Source: Ostreococcus lucimarinus CCE9901
Taxonomy: Eukaryota; Chlorophyta; Mamiellophyceae; Mamiellales; Bathycoccaceae
Reading direction: 5' to 3'
Length of the DNA: 64,000 nt
Assembly: GCF_000092065.1 (NCBI RefSeq)
Contig: NC_009367.1
Location: 248,001 to 312,000 of the forward strand
Every line of letters starts with the position of its first letter. Positions within the stretch are counted from its first letter, which is position 1. This document shows, in pieces, positions 38,779 through 47,914 of the stretch. A program made the position numbers and the translations under genes. The notes beneath the pieces were generated by a model. The model did no database searches and was not told the DNA's origin. It worked only from the letters and a program-made list of their open reading frames with translations.

Positions 38779-39427
38779 TCACTTCTCGTCCAATTCGTCC
38801 ATCATCTTCTCCAGCTCGCTCGCCGGCATTTCTTCCAAACGCTTTTGCATCACCGCGTTTTCGTACTGTTTAACCATCGTCGAAACGAAACGTCTGAGCG
38901 TCAGTCTTCGGTTCGCGTTTTCTTTCTCCTTCGCGTTTCGTCTCGCGCTCTCGCCTCGTTCGCTTCGCACGCACATCCTTCAACTGCTTCGCGTAAGTCA
39001 TGTCCTTATTGAACACTCGCATGACGTACGACCCCACCCACGCGAGCGTCAATCCGAGCACGAACGTCAACTGCACCGCGTTGCCCGCCTTCGTCGAATC
39101 CATCCCCGCGAACGATTGCAACCCGTAGTACGCCGCGAATCCCGCGCCCGTGACCCCGGTCCCGATCAGCATCACGTCCGCGCGCGTGTACCCGAACGGC
39201 ACGTCGCCTTCATCGTCCGCGGGCGTCGCGCGCGTGCGCGTGGTCTTCCCGACGCGCGGCGATTCCAGCCTTCGCGTCGTCGTCATCGTCTTCGTCGTCG
39301 CGCGCGCGCGCGTCGCGCTCGACCGCGCGGCCGCGAACACGCCGCGCGCGCGTCGCGTCGTCGCGCGTCGCGTCGTCGCGCATCGCGCCGTCGTCGTCGT
39401 CGCGCGCGTCGTCGTCGCGAACGTCAT
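38779..39427 (-). CDS. DUF3007 plastid membrane protein, two exons
   Basis: Exons 39427-38975 and 38865-38779 give 179 aa. The 109-bp intron has donor GAT/GTGCGTGCG, branch ACTGACG (38904-38900 on the minus strand) and acceptor TTAAACAG, phase 0. The join yields MTYAKQLKDYENAVMQKRL, the typical end of DUF3007 proteins, followed by EEMPASELEKMMDEL. Upstream are a transit peptide (about 1-65) and two hydrophobic segments (about 83-103, VMLIGTGVTGAGFAAYYGLQ, and 115-137, LTFVLGLTLAWVGSYVMRV). The family is found in cyanobacteria and plastids, function unknown. The unspliced frame ends in a meaningless Arg/Lys-rich tail. Confidence 0.85.
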
Positions 39428-39438
39428 CGTCTCGATCG

Positions 39439-40989
39439 ATGATGCGTCGACGAATGGCGCGACGCCGCAGAGCGCGCCTCGCCGCGGGCGCGATGCGCGC
39501 GACGCCGGCGACGCGCGCGAGCGGGGACTCCGAGCGCGGCGCGCGCGACGCGATCGCCGCCGCCGCCGCCGACGCGTCGGTCCCGACGGTCGATGACGCG
39601 AACGACGACGACGACGCGAACGATGTCGACGCCGACGCCGACGCGCGACGCCGACGCGCGGGCGACGACGCGAACGCGTCTCGAGCGACGCGCGCCTCGA
39701 TGACGCCGGCGCGCGCGCTGTACGCGCGCTTCGTCGCCGTGGGCGTGGGGACGCTGTTCCCGTGGAACGTCTTCATCACCGAGCGCGCGTACTTCGCGCG
39801 ACGGTTCGCGAACGATGGCGCGAACGATGGGTCGTTCTTCGCGGCGAATTTCGAAGGGACGTTCGCGAACGCGTACGCGCTGAGCAATCTGATCGGATGC
39901 GCGGGGTTGGTGAAATATGGGGACGCGCGCGGCGCGGCGACGGGTTCGCGAGCGACGGCGAGCGCGCTGGGAATCGCGGCGGTGGGGATATGGACGTGTG
40001 GGGTCGTCGCGGGCGTGGAACGGGTGAAAATGGACGTCGTATTCGCGCAGACGCTAGGGGTGATCGTGGTGGTCGGATTGGCGACGGCGGTGGCGCAGTC
40101 CGGGGGGTTCGCGCTCGCGAGTCGGTTGCCGCCCGAGTTCGCGCAGGGCGCGATGAGCGGGCAGGCGGTGAGTGGGGTGGTGGTTTCTTTGGTGGCGCTG
40201 GCGACGACTGCGTATGGTGGGGGATCAGTTTCGTCCTCGTCGTCCGCGAAAGGCGCACAGGCGTATTTTTACGTCGCCGCGGCGGTGGTGCTGGGTTGCG
40301 CGGCGACGGCGGCGCGATTGGACAAGACGCCCGCATTCGAAGAGCTCACTGGGGTCGAGCGGCATCGAGATGGGCGCCGGTCGGAGATGAACGCGCTCCT
40401 ACGGGATGATGACGTCGATGAGTACGACAGCGACGTCGAGGGCGCGCCGTTGAGAGCTTCCACAGGCGTGGAGGATTTCGGCGACGAGAGTCGCGATTAT
40501 AGACTCGCCGTCGCGTTGACGTTTATCGCCAGCCTCTGCGCGTTTCCGGCAATCACGAGCTCAATCGAGAGCTCGCACGGCGCAATGGGAGCGTTTTGGT
40601 CGCCGGTATTATTCTTACTCTTCAACTTGGGCGATTTTCTCGGCCGACATCTGGCTGGAATGTATCCCAAGACGCCGCCGAGAGGCGCGTCGTTGCGGCG
40701 CGCGGCGACGCTTCGATTCGCCTTCATCCCGTTTCTCGCCGCCTGCAACGTCACCACGCCGAACTGGCGCGTGCCCACCGTGTTTGCGTCCGACTTCTTC
40801 CCCTTCCTCTTCATATCCGCCCTCGCGGTGACGAATGGTTGGCTCGCGAGCGTCGCCATGATGCACGGCGCCAGCCGCGCGCCGCTCTCAAAACGTCAAG
40901 CCGAGGGCGTCGTCCTCAGCTTTGCCCTCGTCGCCGGTATATTCCTCGGCACTGCATTGTCTCTGTTCATTGTATTCATATTATCTTAG
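39439..40989 (+). CDS. Equilibrative nucleoside transporter (ENT/SLC29)
   Basis: A 516-aa frame with about eleven hydrophobic segments. The first has the ENT hallmark GVGTLFPWNVFITERAYF (about 97-114). Later come GFALASRLPPEFAQGAMSGQA and VSGVVVSLVALATTAYG, a central charged loop (about 300-350), LLFNLGDFLGRHLAG (a conserved ENT motif) and a closing hydrophobic end. It moves nucleosides or bases across a membrane. The ATG at 39439 lies only 11 bp from the DUF3007 start on the other strand. Met at 39493 or 39700 are alternative starts; the first 85 residues are low-complexity Ala/Asp/Arg. Confidence 0.88.
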   Translation: MMRRRMARRRRARLAAGAMRATPATRASGDSERGARDAIAAAAADASVPTVDDANDDDDANDVDADADARRRRAGDDANASRATRASMTPARALYARFVAVGVGTLFPWNVFITERAYFARRFANDGANDGSFFAANFEGTFANAYALSNLIGCAGLVKYGDARGAATGSRATASALGIAAVGIWTCGVVAGVERVKMDVVFAQTLGVIVVVGLATAVAQSGGFALASRLPPEFAQGAMSGQAVSGVVVSLVALATTAYGGGSVSSSSSAKGAQAYFYVAAAVVLGCAATAARLDKTPAFEELTGVERHRDGRRSEMNALLRDDDVDEYDSDVEGAPLRASTGVEDFGDESRDYRLAVALTFIASLCAFPAITSSIESSHGAMGAFWSPVLFLLFNLGDFLGRHLAGMYPKTPPRGASLRRAATLRFAFIPFLAACNVTTPNWRVPTVFASDFFPFLFISALAVTNGWLASVAMMHGASRAPLSKRQAEGVVLSFALVAGIFLGTALSLFIVFILS

Positions 40990-41121
40990 CGCGGTTGCGG
41001 CCAAATTGTAATAAATTGTATTCGCGATGATTGTCAGAGACTTTTTGACCTCACGGCCGCCAAAGCAATCGCGATCGAGTCGCCGCCGCACTCGCGCGCG
41101 CGCGACGGAACTTCCCTCGAA

Positions 41122-43338
41122 ATGGGTCGGGGTCGATTTAACAAGCGTCGAGGAGGCGGTGGTCGCGGGAACGGTCCTCAAAGCGGCGCCTTCGCGCGCG
41201 ACTTCAAGCGACAAAAACGCGACGGCGGCGGCGGCATGGATGCGCGAGGTGAACGAGGGAACGCGCACGACGGCTATCACGACATCCAGAAGACGAACAA
41301 AGCGTTTGAGACGTACTACAAAGCCCAGAATATCGTCCCGGAGAGCGAGTGGGAGACGTTTTTGGACTGCATGCGGTCGCCGTTGCCGATGACGTTTAGA
41401 ATCAATGGAAGTGGAAAGTTCGCGACGGATATGCGAGACCAATTGGAGGGGACACTGTTCGCGGAATTGCTCAAAGAGGAATTGAAAGATGAGGAACAAA
41501 ATGAATTACCGCCGCCGAAGCCGTTGGCGTGGTATCCCGAGCGATTGGCGTGGCAGTGTAGTTATACGCGAGCGCAGTTGCGACGGTTGCCGGCGCTGCA
41601 AGGAATTTTCGACTTCATCAAGAACGCTAACGAGCTCGGGTCGATCTCTAGGCAAGAGGCAGTATCGATGATTCCTCCGTTTTTCTTGGATGCGCAACCG
41701 CATCATCGAATTTTGGACATGTGCGCGTCGCCGGGAAGCAAGACGTTTCAGATTTTGGAACGCATGCACGGTGATTTTGACGGCAACACCAAGCTTCCCA
41801 CCGGAATCGTCGTCGCCAATGACGTCGATTTGAAGCGTTGCAACTTACTGACGCATCAAACGAAGCGAGCGAACTCACCGACGTTACTCGTGACCAATCA
41901 TGAAGCGCAAAACTATCCCATCATCAAAGGCCCAAAGGGTGAACTCTTCGACTTTGACGCCATCCTGTGCGACGTACCGTGCTCGGGCGACGCGACGATG
42001 CGCAAGGCACCGGATATCTGGAACAGATGGACTCCTGGTAATGGTAACGGTTTGCATACCTTACAGCTTAGAATCGCTGCTCGCGGTGCTCAGCTCCTCA
42101 AGGTGGGCGGTCGTCTCGTGTACAGCACGTGCTCGCTGAATCCGATTGAAAACGAAGCTGTCGTGGCGGCGTTGTTGAAGGAATGCGATGGTGCTTTGGA
42201 GCTTCTCGATGTGAGTGACGAATTGCCAGACTTGAAGCGTAGCCCTGGATTGCGCGATTGGCAAGTGTGGGATAAGTTTGGCTATCACCCAAGCTTTCGA
42301 GGCGAGGAGCAAATGTTCAAGCTCTGCGAGACGATGTTCTCCGACGAAGAGACGAAGAAACTGCCGTTGGAGCGATGTCTGCGACTTTTGCCTCATCATC
42401 AAGACACTGGTGGATTCTTTGTCGCCGTATTCCAGAAAGTTAAGCCCATGGAGATCAAAGAAGACGTGAACGCAAAGAAGCAAACTGTGAAGGAGCGTGT
42501 TCGCCTTTCGCTCAACGTGAACGCGAAGAACGAGATCGAGATGTCACATGAGGTGATCACGTTGGCCCGCAAGGGTCAGACTGCGTCTATACCTCCGGAA
42601 GTCGACGACAAAGGCGAGTATTTGCTCCCACACAGAGGCGCGACGGGTCCGAACGGGGGCAGTCGATGGCTCGGCATCGATCCTGTGCTTCCGGTGAACG
42701 ATCCGAAGGTGATCAATAGCATCTACAGTGTCTACGGTATCGAAAGCGATGACATTGCGTTACACAAAAATTGTGTCACACGCACTGCGGACACTTCACG
42801 ACCGAAGCGTGTGTACACCATCACCGACTCCTTGCGCCAGTACTTAGCGTGCGACGTCAACGAAAGTCTTCGCGTGACGTCGTGCGGGCTCAAGGCGTTC
42901 GAGCGCCAGGAAATCAAGGATGAAGTCAAAGAACAAGAAGAAACTTCTGGTGCGATGTGTGATTTCCGTCTCACGCAAGACGGAATACCGATGATGTTCC
43001 CGTTCGTGAGAAAGCGCATCATTCGCCCGACTTTTGACGACTTTAAAGCCATCCTTGAACGTCGCACGTTGGCGTTTGAGTACAGCGCAGAGGCGCCGCA
43101 ACGCGCCGTCATCTCTTGCGCCGAAACCAAAAAAGCCTTGCTCGATCTCACTTTGGGATGCTGCATTCTCGTTCCTCGCGATGAAGATCTGGCCGCCATC
43201 AACGTCAGCAAGGCGGACCTCGCCATCGCGTGCTGGCGCGGTCGCACGTCATGCAACTTGTTGGTCTCCAAAGCCGAAACAATTCACTTCATCGATAAAA
43301 TCAAAGTCAACGCGGCGGTGAAGATGGACACGTCGTGA
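41122..43338 (+). CDS. NSUN2: tRNA (cytosine-5) methyltransferase NSUN2/TRM4
   Basis: SAM-dependent RNA m5C methyltransferase of the nucleus, acting mainly on tRNA. The 738-aa product begins with an Arg/Gly-rich stretch (residues 1-40). The Rossmann domain (about 175-430) has ILDMCASPGSKTFQILE (SAM loop), NDVDLKRCN, CDVPCSGDATMRK (motif IV, with one of the two catalytic Cys) and VYSTCSLNPIENEAV (motif VI, TCS with the second Cys). The C-terminal extension of about 290 residues fits TRM4 rather than bacterial RsmB. ATG at 41122, intronless. Paralogue assignment rests on length and N-terminus. Confidence 0.95.
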   Translation: MGRGRFNKRRGGGGRGNGPQSGAFARDFKRQKRDGGGGMDARGERGNAHDGYHDIQKTNKAFETYYKAQNIVPESEWETFLDCMRSPLPMTFRINGSGKFATDMRDQLEGTLFAELLKEELKDEEQNELPPPKPLAWYPERLAWQCSYTRAQLRRLPALQGIFDFIKNANELGSISRQEAVSMIPPFFLDAQPHHRILDMCASPGSKTFQILERMHGDFDGNTKLPTGIVVANDVDLKRCNLLTHQTKRANSPTLLVTNHEAQNYPIIKGPKGELFDFDAILCDVPCSGDATMRKAPDIWNRWTPGNGNGLHTLQLRIAARGAQLLKVGGRLVYSTCSLNPIENEAVVAALLKECDGALELLDVSDELPDLKRSPGLRDWQVWDKFGYHPSFRGEEQMFKLCETMFSDEETKKLPLERCLRLLPHHQDTGGFFVAVFQKVKPMEIKEDVNAKKQTVKERVRLSLNVNAKNEIEMSHEVITLARKGQTASIPPEVDDKGEYLLPHRGATGPNGGSRWLGIDPVLPVNDPKVINSIYSVYGIESDDIALHKNCVTRTADTSRPKRVYTITDSLRQYLACDVNESLRVTSCGLKAFERQEIKDEVKEQEETSGAMCDFRLTQDGIPMMFPFVRKRIIRPTFDDFKAILERRTLAFEYSAEAPQRAVISCAETKKALLDLTLGCCILVPRDEDLAAINVSKADLAIACWRGRTSCNLLVSKAETIHFIDKIKVNAAVKMDTS

Positions 43339-43460
43339 TCACAGCGCAGTCACGCCTAGTAGCGCCTCCGATGTGTGGGTGTCGTAATAAGTAGCTCTGT
43401 ATACTCGACGTGTGAATAGCGCCGCCCCGCACACGCGCGCGCGCACCGTCATCGCGGACG

Positions 43461-44411
43461 ATGTCTCGCGTCCACGCGTGGCCGAAGCACACAGTGTCGT
43501 CATGCGCGTCTCCACGCGCGCGCGCGTCGACGAGCGCGCGCGCGCGGGCGTCGACGAGCGCGAAGGCGTCGACGAGCTCAAAGGACGACGAAATGACTCC
43601 CGAGCGCGCGTTTCGCAGGATGTGGACCAAGGCGGACAAGTATCACACGCACGCGGTGTCGGGAACGTTATATACCGCGCTAGGGGCGGGAATGATGGGC
43701 CAGTGGGCGCTGGACGACGCGACGGCGCTGACGAGCGGTGGCGGCGCGACTCCGGGGCTGGACCCCGCGTTGACCGGCGTCGCGCTCACGCTGGCGACGG
43801 TGTGCGCGTTGAGTGGACTACCACTTTCAAAGAGCCGCGGTTGGCGGAAAACCGAGCTCAGCGCGCGATCGATCGCGTTTCAGTTCGTGTTGACGTGGGA
43901 GTGCGTTCGCTTCGCGGGCGTCGTCGATCCCGCGCTCAGAGTCCCCGGATTGGACACCCTTTGGTTGGCGTGGTTGCCATTCGTGTGGCAAACGATGACG
44001 TCGGCATACATCGTCCTGTTCACGAAGGACGACAAGCGCGCCGCGCTCGCGGTGTGGCTCGGCACGCTCGGTTTCGGAGCTCAAATTTTCCCGGCGCAGC
44101 GCGTCCTCGACGTCGCCTCCGTCGCCGCGCTCGAAGCCGCGAGACCCGGTCTCCCCACGATATGGGCTCACGGCACGTTTGGTTTGATTTGGCTCCTGAA
44201 CTGGTCCACGTTCGGCGCCTCACTTCGCGCGCGCGACGTCGTCTCGTCGGACGCCGACTACGTCCGCGCCTTTTTGACGCGTCCCAGCGCGTTTTGGTTC
44301 GCCTTATTCGCCCTCGACCTCGCCGTCGCGCGTCCGTTCGCGTCGATCGGCGATTATCTCGCCTCCGCCCTCGGCTCCGACGTCGCCGCCGCCCTCGCCT
44401 CGAGCGCGTGA
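43461..44411 (+). CDS. Multi-pass membrane protein, probably plastid, unknown function
   Basis: A 316-aa protein. Residues 1-40 are Ser/Ala/Arg/Thr-rich like a transit peptide. A conserved-looking stretch follows (MTPERAFRRMWTKADKYHTH). Six or so hydrophobic segments fill the rest (TLYTALGAGMMGQWAL, LTGVALTLATVCALSG, LAWLPFVWQTMTSAYIVLF, ALAVWLGTLGFGAQIF, IWAHGTFGLIWLLNWSTF, FWFALFALDLAVARPF). The family was not recognised. It lies on the same strand between NSUN2 and TOC1. Confidence 0.75.
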   Translation: MSRVHAWPKHTVSSCASPRARASTSARARASTSAKASTSSKDDEMTPERAFRRMWTKADKYHTHAVSGTLYTALGAGMMGQWALDDATALTSGGGATPGLDPALTGVALTLATVCALSGLPLSKSRGWRKTELSARSIAFQFVLTWECVRFAGVVDPALRVPGLDTLWLAWLPFVWQTMTSAYIVLFTKDDKRAALAVWLGTLGFGAQIFPAQRVLDVASVAALEAARPGLPTIWAHGTFGLIWLLNWSTFGASLRARDVVSSDADYVRAFLTRPSAFWFALFALDLAVARPFASIGDYLASALGSDVAAALASSA

Positions 44412-44479
44412 GTCCGCCTTCCCGTCCCGGCCCGGCGTCGCCGAGCGACCGACCGCCCACCGCGCCGCCGTCGGCTCGA

Positions 44480-44488
44480 AGATATTTT
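44480..44488 (-). promoter_or_regulatory. Evening element AAAATATCT upstream of TOC1
   Basis: The plus strand reads AGATATTTT, the exact reverse complement of the evening element. It lies 348 bp before the TOC1 ATG in an otherwise GC-rich region. Evening elements are bound by CCA1/LHY-type MYB factors. An evening-like element in the TOC1 promoter bound by CCA1 is described for Ostreococcus (from memory). Function at this site is inferred. Confidence 0.65.
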
Positions 44489-44731
44489 CAACGGGACGCA
44501 TCATTGCGGGAGATCCCTTTTGCATACCCTTCAACACGCGTGTAATACGTACATTTATCACACGTCTGCGAATATCCCGCGTTTCGCTTTTTCGCGGCGA
44601 AAAAGCGTCGTCGAAAAGATTCGCTCGAGCCCCCCCGCGCCGGGTCGCGACTCGTCGATCGCGCGTCGCGCGCGCCCCGCATTCTCAGGCACACGACGCG
44701 CGCGACGATCGACGCGGCGGCGCGATCGACG

Positions 44732-44760
44732 CGCGGCGCGGCGCGGCGCGGCGCGGCGCG
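44732..44760. repeat. GGCGC pentanucleotide repeat
   Basis: Five to six copies of GGCGC lie about 80-100 bp upstream of the TOC1 start. No function can be assigned. Confidence 0.8.
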
Positions 44761-44835
44761 AAAACCAGCGTCCGTCGCGTCGTCCGGACCGCGCTCGACG
44801 ACGCGACGGAGGCGCGGCGACGGGCGCGAGCGACG

Positions 44836-46590
44836 ATGCGGGACGACGACGCGATGGGCGCGACGCGACTCGCGGACGCGCTCGCGGACGCGGTCGAGGA
44901 CGCGAGCGCGAGAAACGCGGGCGGGGGGGGGGGACGCGCGGGACGCGCGCGCGCGAAGACGAATGGGAAGAGCGCGCGACCGAGGTTGAACGACGCGGGC
45001 GCGCACTTGAGAGTGCTGCTGGCGACGGACGACGCGCACACGCGAAAGATGGTGGAATCGATGCTGCGCGAGCTCGGGGTGGAGGTGGTGGCGGCGACGA
45101 ATGGGAACGAAGTCTTGGACGTCTTGCGGGGGGCGCCGAAGAGCGCGAGGGAGGACACGTCGGTGGATATGATTTTGCTCGACGTGTTGATGCCCGAACT
45201 CGACGGGGAAGTCGAACTGGTGGAGGCGTGTAAGGCGAACGAAACCCTGCGCGGGGTGCCGATCGTCATCATGTCCACCGTGGACGAGCGCAAGGCGTGC
45301 AAGACGCGATTTGAAAATTCGGGCGCCGCCGGTTTCTTGACGAAACCGGTGAACCGCATCGAGTTGAAGGAGAGCTTGGCGCACACGCGGGCGTTAAAAA
45401 GCCACGAAAGTGGTAGCGTTGAAGGTGAGGGTTCGGGTTCGGGGAACTGCATGGATCCAAACGACAACGTCGGCGGGAGCGCAAAGTCGTCGCTCACCAA
45501 GCTCACGAGCAGGGAAAAAGTCGCGGGGGGCTCGGGCGGTGGGCAAAACGATTCGGGGAGCGATAATCAATACAACGAAAAACCGCTCACGAGACGCGCC
45601 GAAGCCGAAGCGATCGATCGATGGGCCAGTCGCGAGGGTGGGTCGGGAGACTGCGGCTCGGGCGGCTCGGGTCAAGGCACGGGAAGCGGTAGCGGCTCCC
45701 ACGAAGGCTCGGGGTCGGGCCAGCGTGATCCAAACGACGGCGAAAAGTTCCGCGGCTTGAGCGTGCAACTCATCAAGGCGCACGGTGGGGCAACGACTAT
45801 GCTCGAACTCTCTTTACCAGAGCACGCGTCTGAGCACGTCGTCGTTCGACGATCAAACTCGCGTTCGGCGTTCAAGGGGTTTCAAAACTACCTTAAGAAC
45901 GAAAACAAGGATACCGCGGTGCAAATGATGAGCGTTGACTTGACGCAGCAGCATCACTCGTTTTATGAAGCGTCTTCCATGATGCCACCGTCAGATTTCG
46001 CCAAATTTTACGGACCGATTATGCCGAAGATGGAAATGCCCGTGCCGCCGCCGATGCCGCCGTACGCCGATATGAACCAATTCTCCGCCGCCGCCGCCGC
46101 CGCCGCCGCGGTGGCGGCGTCTTCGGTCGACGCTTCAGTGATGGATCAATCGTATATGGCGAATCCGTTTTTCAACGTTTTACAAACTGCGGCCGATCAC
46201 ACCCAGCAGACGAGCTCGAGCCAAGCCGCCGAGCATCGCGCCGCGGCGATTCGACGCTTTTTGAAGAAGCGCAAGGAAAGGAACTTCGAAAAGAAAGTTC
46301 TTTACCCTTCGCGACAAAAGCTCTCGGAATCCCGTCCTCGCGTTCGCGGACAGTTCACTCGAAACAACGATGAAACGACGACGACGACGACGACGACTGA
46401 AAACGTCTCAAACGGATCGGACAACAAACCAAAGTCGAACGAAACCAACGCGAGCGAGGCGAACAAGGTCGGCGAAGTCGAAGGCAAGGGAGTGGACGAG
46501 TACGGTCACGGCTCGAACGAAGGTTCGAACGAAGGTTCGAAAGAAGGCTCCCGAAGTTCTTCCGGCGCCGAAGGCGAAGGCTCCAAGTAA
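44836..46590 (+). CDS. TOC1: TOC1-type pseudo-response regulator (circadian clock)
   Basis: A 584-aa clock protein. The receiver domain (about residues 55-185) retains the acidic pair D65/D66 (LATDDAHTR), a phospho-acceptor position D116 (ILLDVLMPELDG) and K170 (LTKPVN). Thus, unlike land-plant pseudo-receivers, the full DDK set seems present. A Gly/Ser-rich middle follows (about 195-305), then a poly-Ala run (about 417-428) and a CCT domain (about 468-508, RAAAIRRFLKKRKERNFEKK and VLYPSRQKLSESRPR) for DNA binding and nuclear location. The tail has Thr, Asn and repeated GSNEGSNEGS. A receiver plus CCT in this lineage fits TOC1; the evening element upstream agrees. ATG at 44836, intronless. 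Confidence 0.9.
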   Translation: MRDDDAMGATRLADALADAVEDASARNAGGGGGRAGRARAKTNGKSARPRLNDAGAHLRVLLATDDAHTRKMVESMLRELGVEVVAATNGNEVLDVLRGAPKSAREDTSVDMILLDVLMPELDGEVELVEACKANETLRGVPIVIMSTVDERKACKTRFENSGAAGFLTKPVNRIELKESLAHTRALKSHESGSVEGEGSGSGNCMDPNDNVGGSAKSSLTKLTSREKVAGGSGGGQNDSGSDNQYNEKPLTRRAEAEAIDRWASREGGSGDCGSGGSGQGTGSGSGSHEGSGSGQRDPNDGEKFRGLSVQLIKAHGGATTMLELSLPEHASEHVVVRRSNSRSAFKGFQNYLKNENKDTAVQMMSVDLTQQHHSFYEASSMMPPSDFAKFYGPIMPKMEMPVPPPMPPYADMNQFSAAAAAAAAVAASSVDASVMDQSYMANPFFNVLQTAADHTQQTSSSQAAEHRAAAIRRFLKKRKERNFEKKVLYPSRQKLSESRPRVRGQFTRNNDETTTTTTTTENVSNGSDNKPKSNETNASEANKVGEVEGKGVDEYGHGSNEGSNEGSKEGSRSSSGAEGEGSK

Positions 46591-46737
46591 AGGACACAAT
46601 TTTCTCAATACGTCTCAAGATAACAGATTAATTGTACCACACACCACACACCACCTTCCACTGGACAATTTCACATTGGCGAGATTCTACTTTTTAATAA
46701 TATGTACGAGTACACAAGCTATACACTATTTCCTACG

Positions 46738-47814
46738 CTACGCTACGAATTTCAAATACTTGTCGTCGGGGTACAAGACGATGGTGAACACGGCGCCCAT
46801 CTTTGGCGCGCATGAGTCGCGCTCAATTTTCTTTCTCGGCTCACCTGTGAGTTCGCTCGGCATGTGTGCGAAAGCCCAAACAGTGACGACGGCCCACGGT
46901 GCGAGCCCATCGTTCACGATCCTTCGCGCGATATCAATCACGCGTCGAGTATCTGGATACAACATCAAACCTCGCCAGCGACGCGTCTCGACGATGTCGC
47001 CTCGGTCGTCCTCGGCGCCCTCCATGTAGGCGTCTCCTAGACTTATGCGCCCACAAAATTCTAAAATCCGATCTAAATCATCAACATCGATGTCCTTTTC
47101 CTCGCCTCTCATCGGTGGACTCGCAGACGCGAGTAACACGGCACTTTGACTCACCAAATTGACGCGAACTTGCGACGAAGTCTTGACGCTCTCTGCGCGC
47201 CTCGCCGCCGTCACTGTGCGTGGAAACTTGACCTCCTCGTGCGCACCACTCACCATGTACGCGCACAATACCTTTGACTTTCCCGTTCGCTGCTCAAACG
47301 CCCGCGCACACGCCCCGATTCGATCGTGAAACCAATTCCCCACCTTGAACTCTTCTCGCGTCAAATTCACGCTCGCGAGCGCCTTCCCGCGCGCGTCCTC
47401 CGTCGTTTGCATCCCCAAACTTTCCTTTGCGTCCGCCATGAGCGACGCAACGAATCGTCCCTTCGGCGTCACGCAAAAACAATCGTCCGAATCTACCTCG
47501 GCGTCGATCGTCGTCAGCCCAAACGTCGCGCCCGCGTCGCGCGTCTTCGTCTTCGCCGCCGTCCACCGTCGCACGTGTTCGTGCACGAAGTGCGGGTCCA
47601 GCGCGTCCGCGATCGACATCTCCGCCTCGAAATGTGTCCCGACGATCGCATTCGCGTCGTCGTCGAGCGCGCGCGCGATCGCGTCCTCGTCGTCGCGCCG
47701 TCCTCGCGGCACCGCCACCTCGACCGATTTCGCGAGCGCGAACGTCGTCGCGAGGGCGTCGTCGACGTCGCACTTCGCGTGCGCGAACGACCGCCACTGC
47801 GCGCGCCTCGCCAT
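46738..47814 (-). CDS. RNase P/MRP subunit RPP40-like protein
   Basis: With the ATG at 47814 the product is 358 aa; the frame is open to 48150. The conserved parts resemble RPP40 as I remember it: FGLTTIDAEVDSDDCFCVTPKG (by position about 100-121), LMADAKESLGMQ, and a C-terminal block with WAVVTVWAFAHMPSE, then GAVFTIVLYPDDKYLKFVA as the last residues. RPP40 is a protein subunit of RNase P and MRP. The assignment is tentative because the family diverges fast. The divergent neighbour is the acyl-CoA dehydrogenase (starts 100 bp apart). Another RNase P protein, POP4, lies about 4 kb downstream. Confidence 0.55.
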   Translation of the reverse strand: MARRAQWRSFAHAKCDVDDALATTFALAKSVEVAVPRGRRDDEDAIARALDDDANAIVGTHFEAEMSIADALDPHFVHEHVRRWTAAKTKTRDAGATFGLTTIDAEVDSDDCFCVTPKGRFVASLMADAKESLGMQTTEDARGKALASVNLTREEFKVGNWFHDRIGACARAFEQRTGKSKVLCAYMVSGAHEEVKFPRTVTAARRAESVKTSSQVRVNLVSQSAVLLASASPPMRGEEKDIDVDDLDRILEFCGRISLGDAYMEGAEDDRGDIVETRRWRGLMLYPDTRRVIDIARRIVNDGLAPWAVVTVWAFAHMPSELTGEPRKKIERDSCAPKMGAVFTIVLYPDDKYLKFVA

Positions 47815-47914
47815 CGGTGCTCGCGCCTCGCGTCCGCGTCCGCGTCGGCGTCGGCGTGTGTCGTCGCGTCGCGTCACTTCAAGCCGACGGCACAATCGAT
47901 CGAATCGTTCAATC

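Larger units (their letters stand above)
44412..44835. other. TOC1 upstream region
   Basis: A 424-bp gap before TOC1. It contains a perfect evening element and a second AATATC core (44571-44576), listed or noted separately, and a GGCGC-type repeat near 44732-44760. No coding sequence is supported; the frames are Arg/Ala-rich shadows. Confidence 0.6.
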
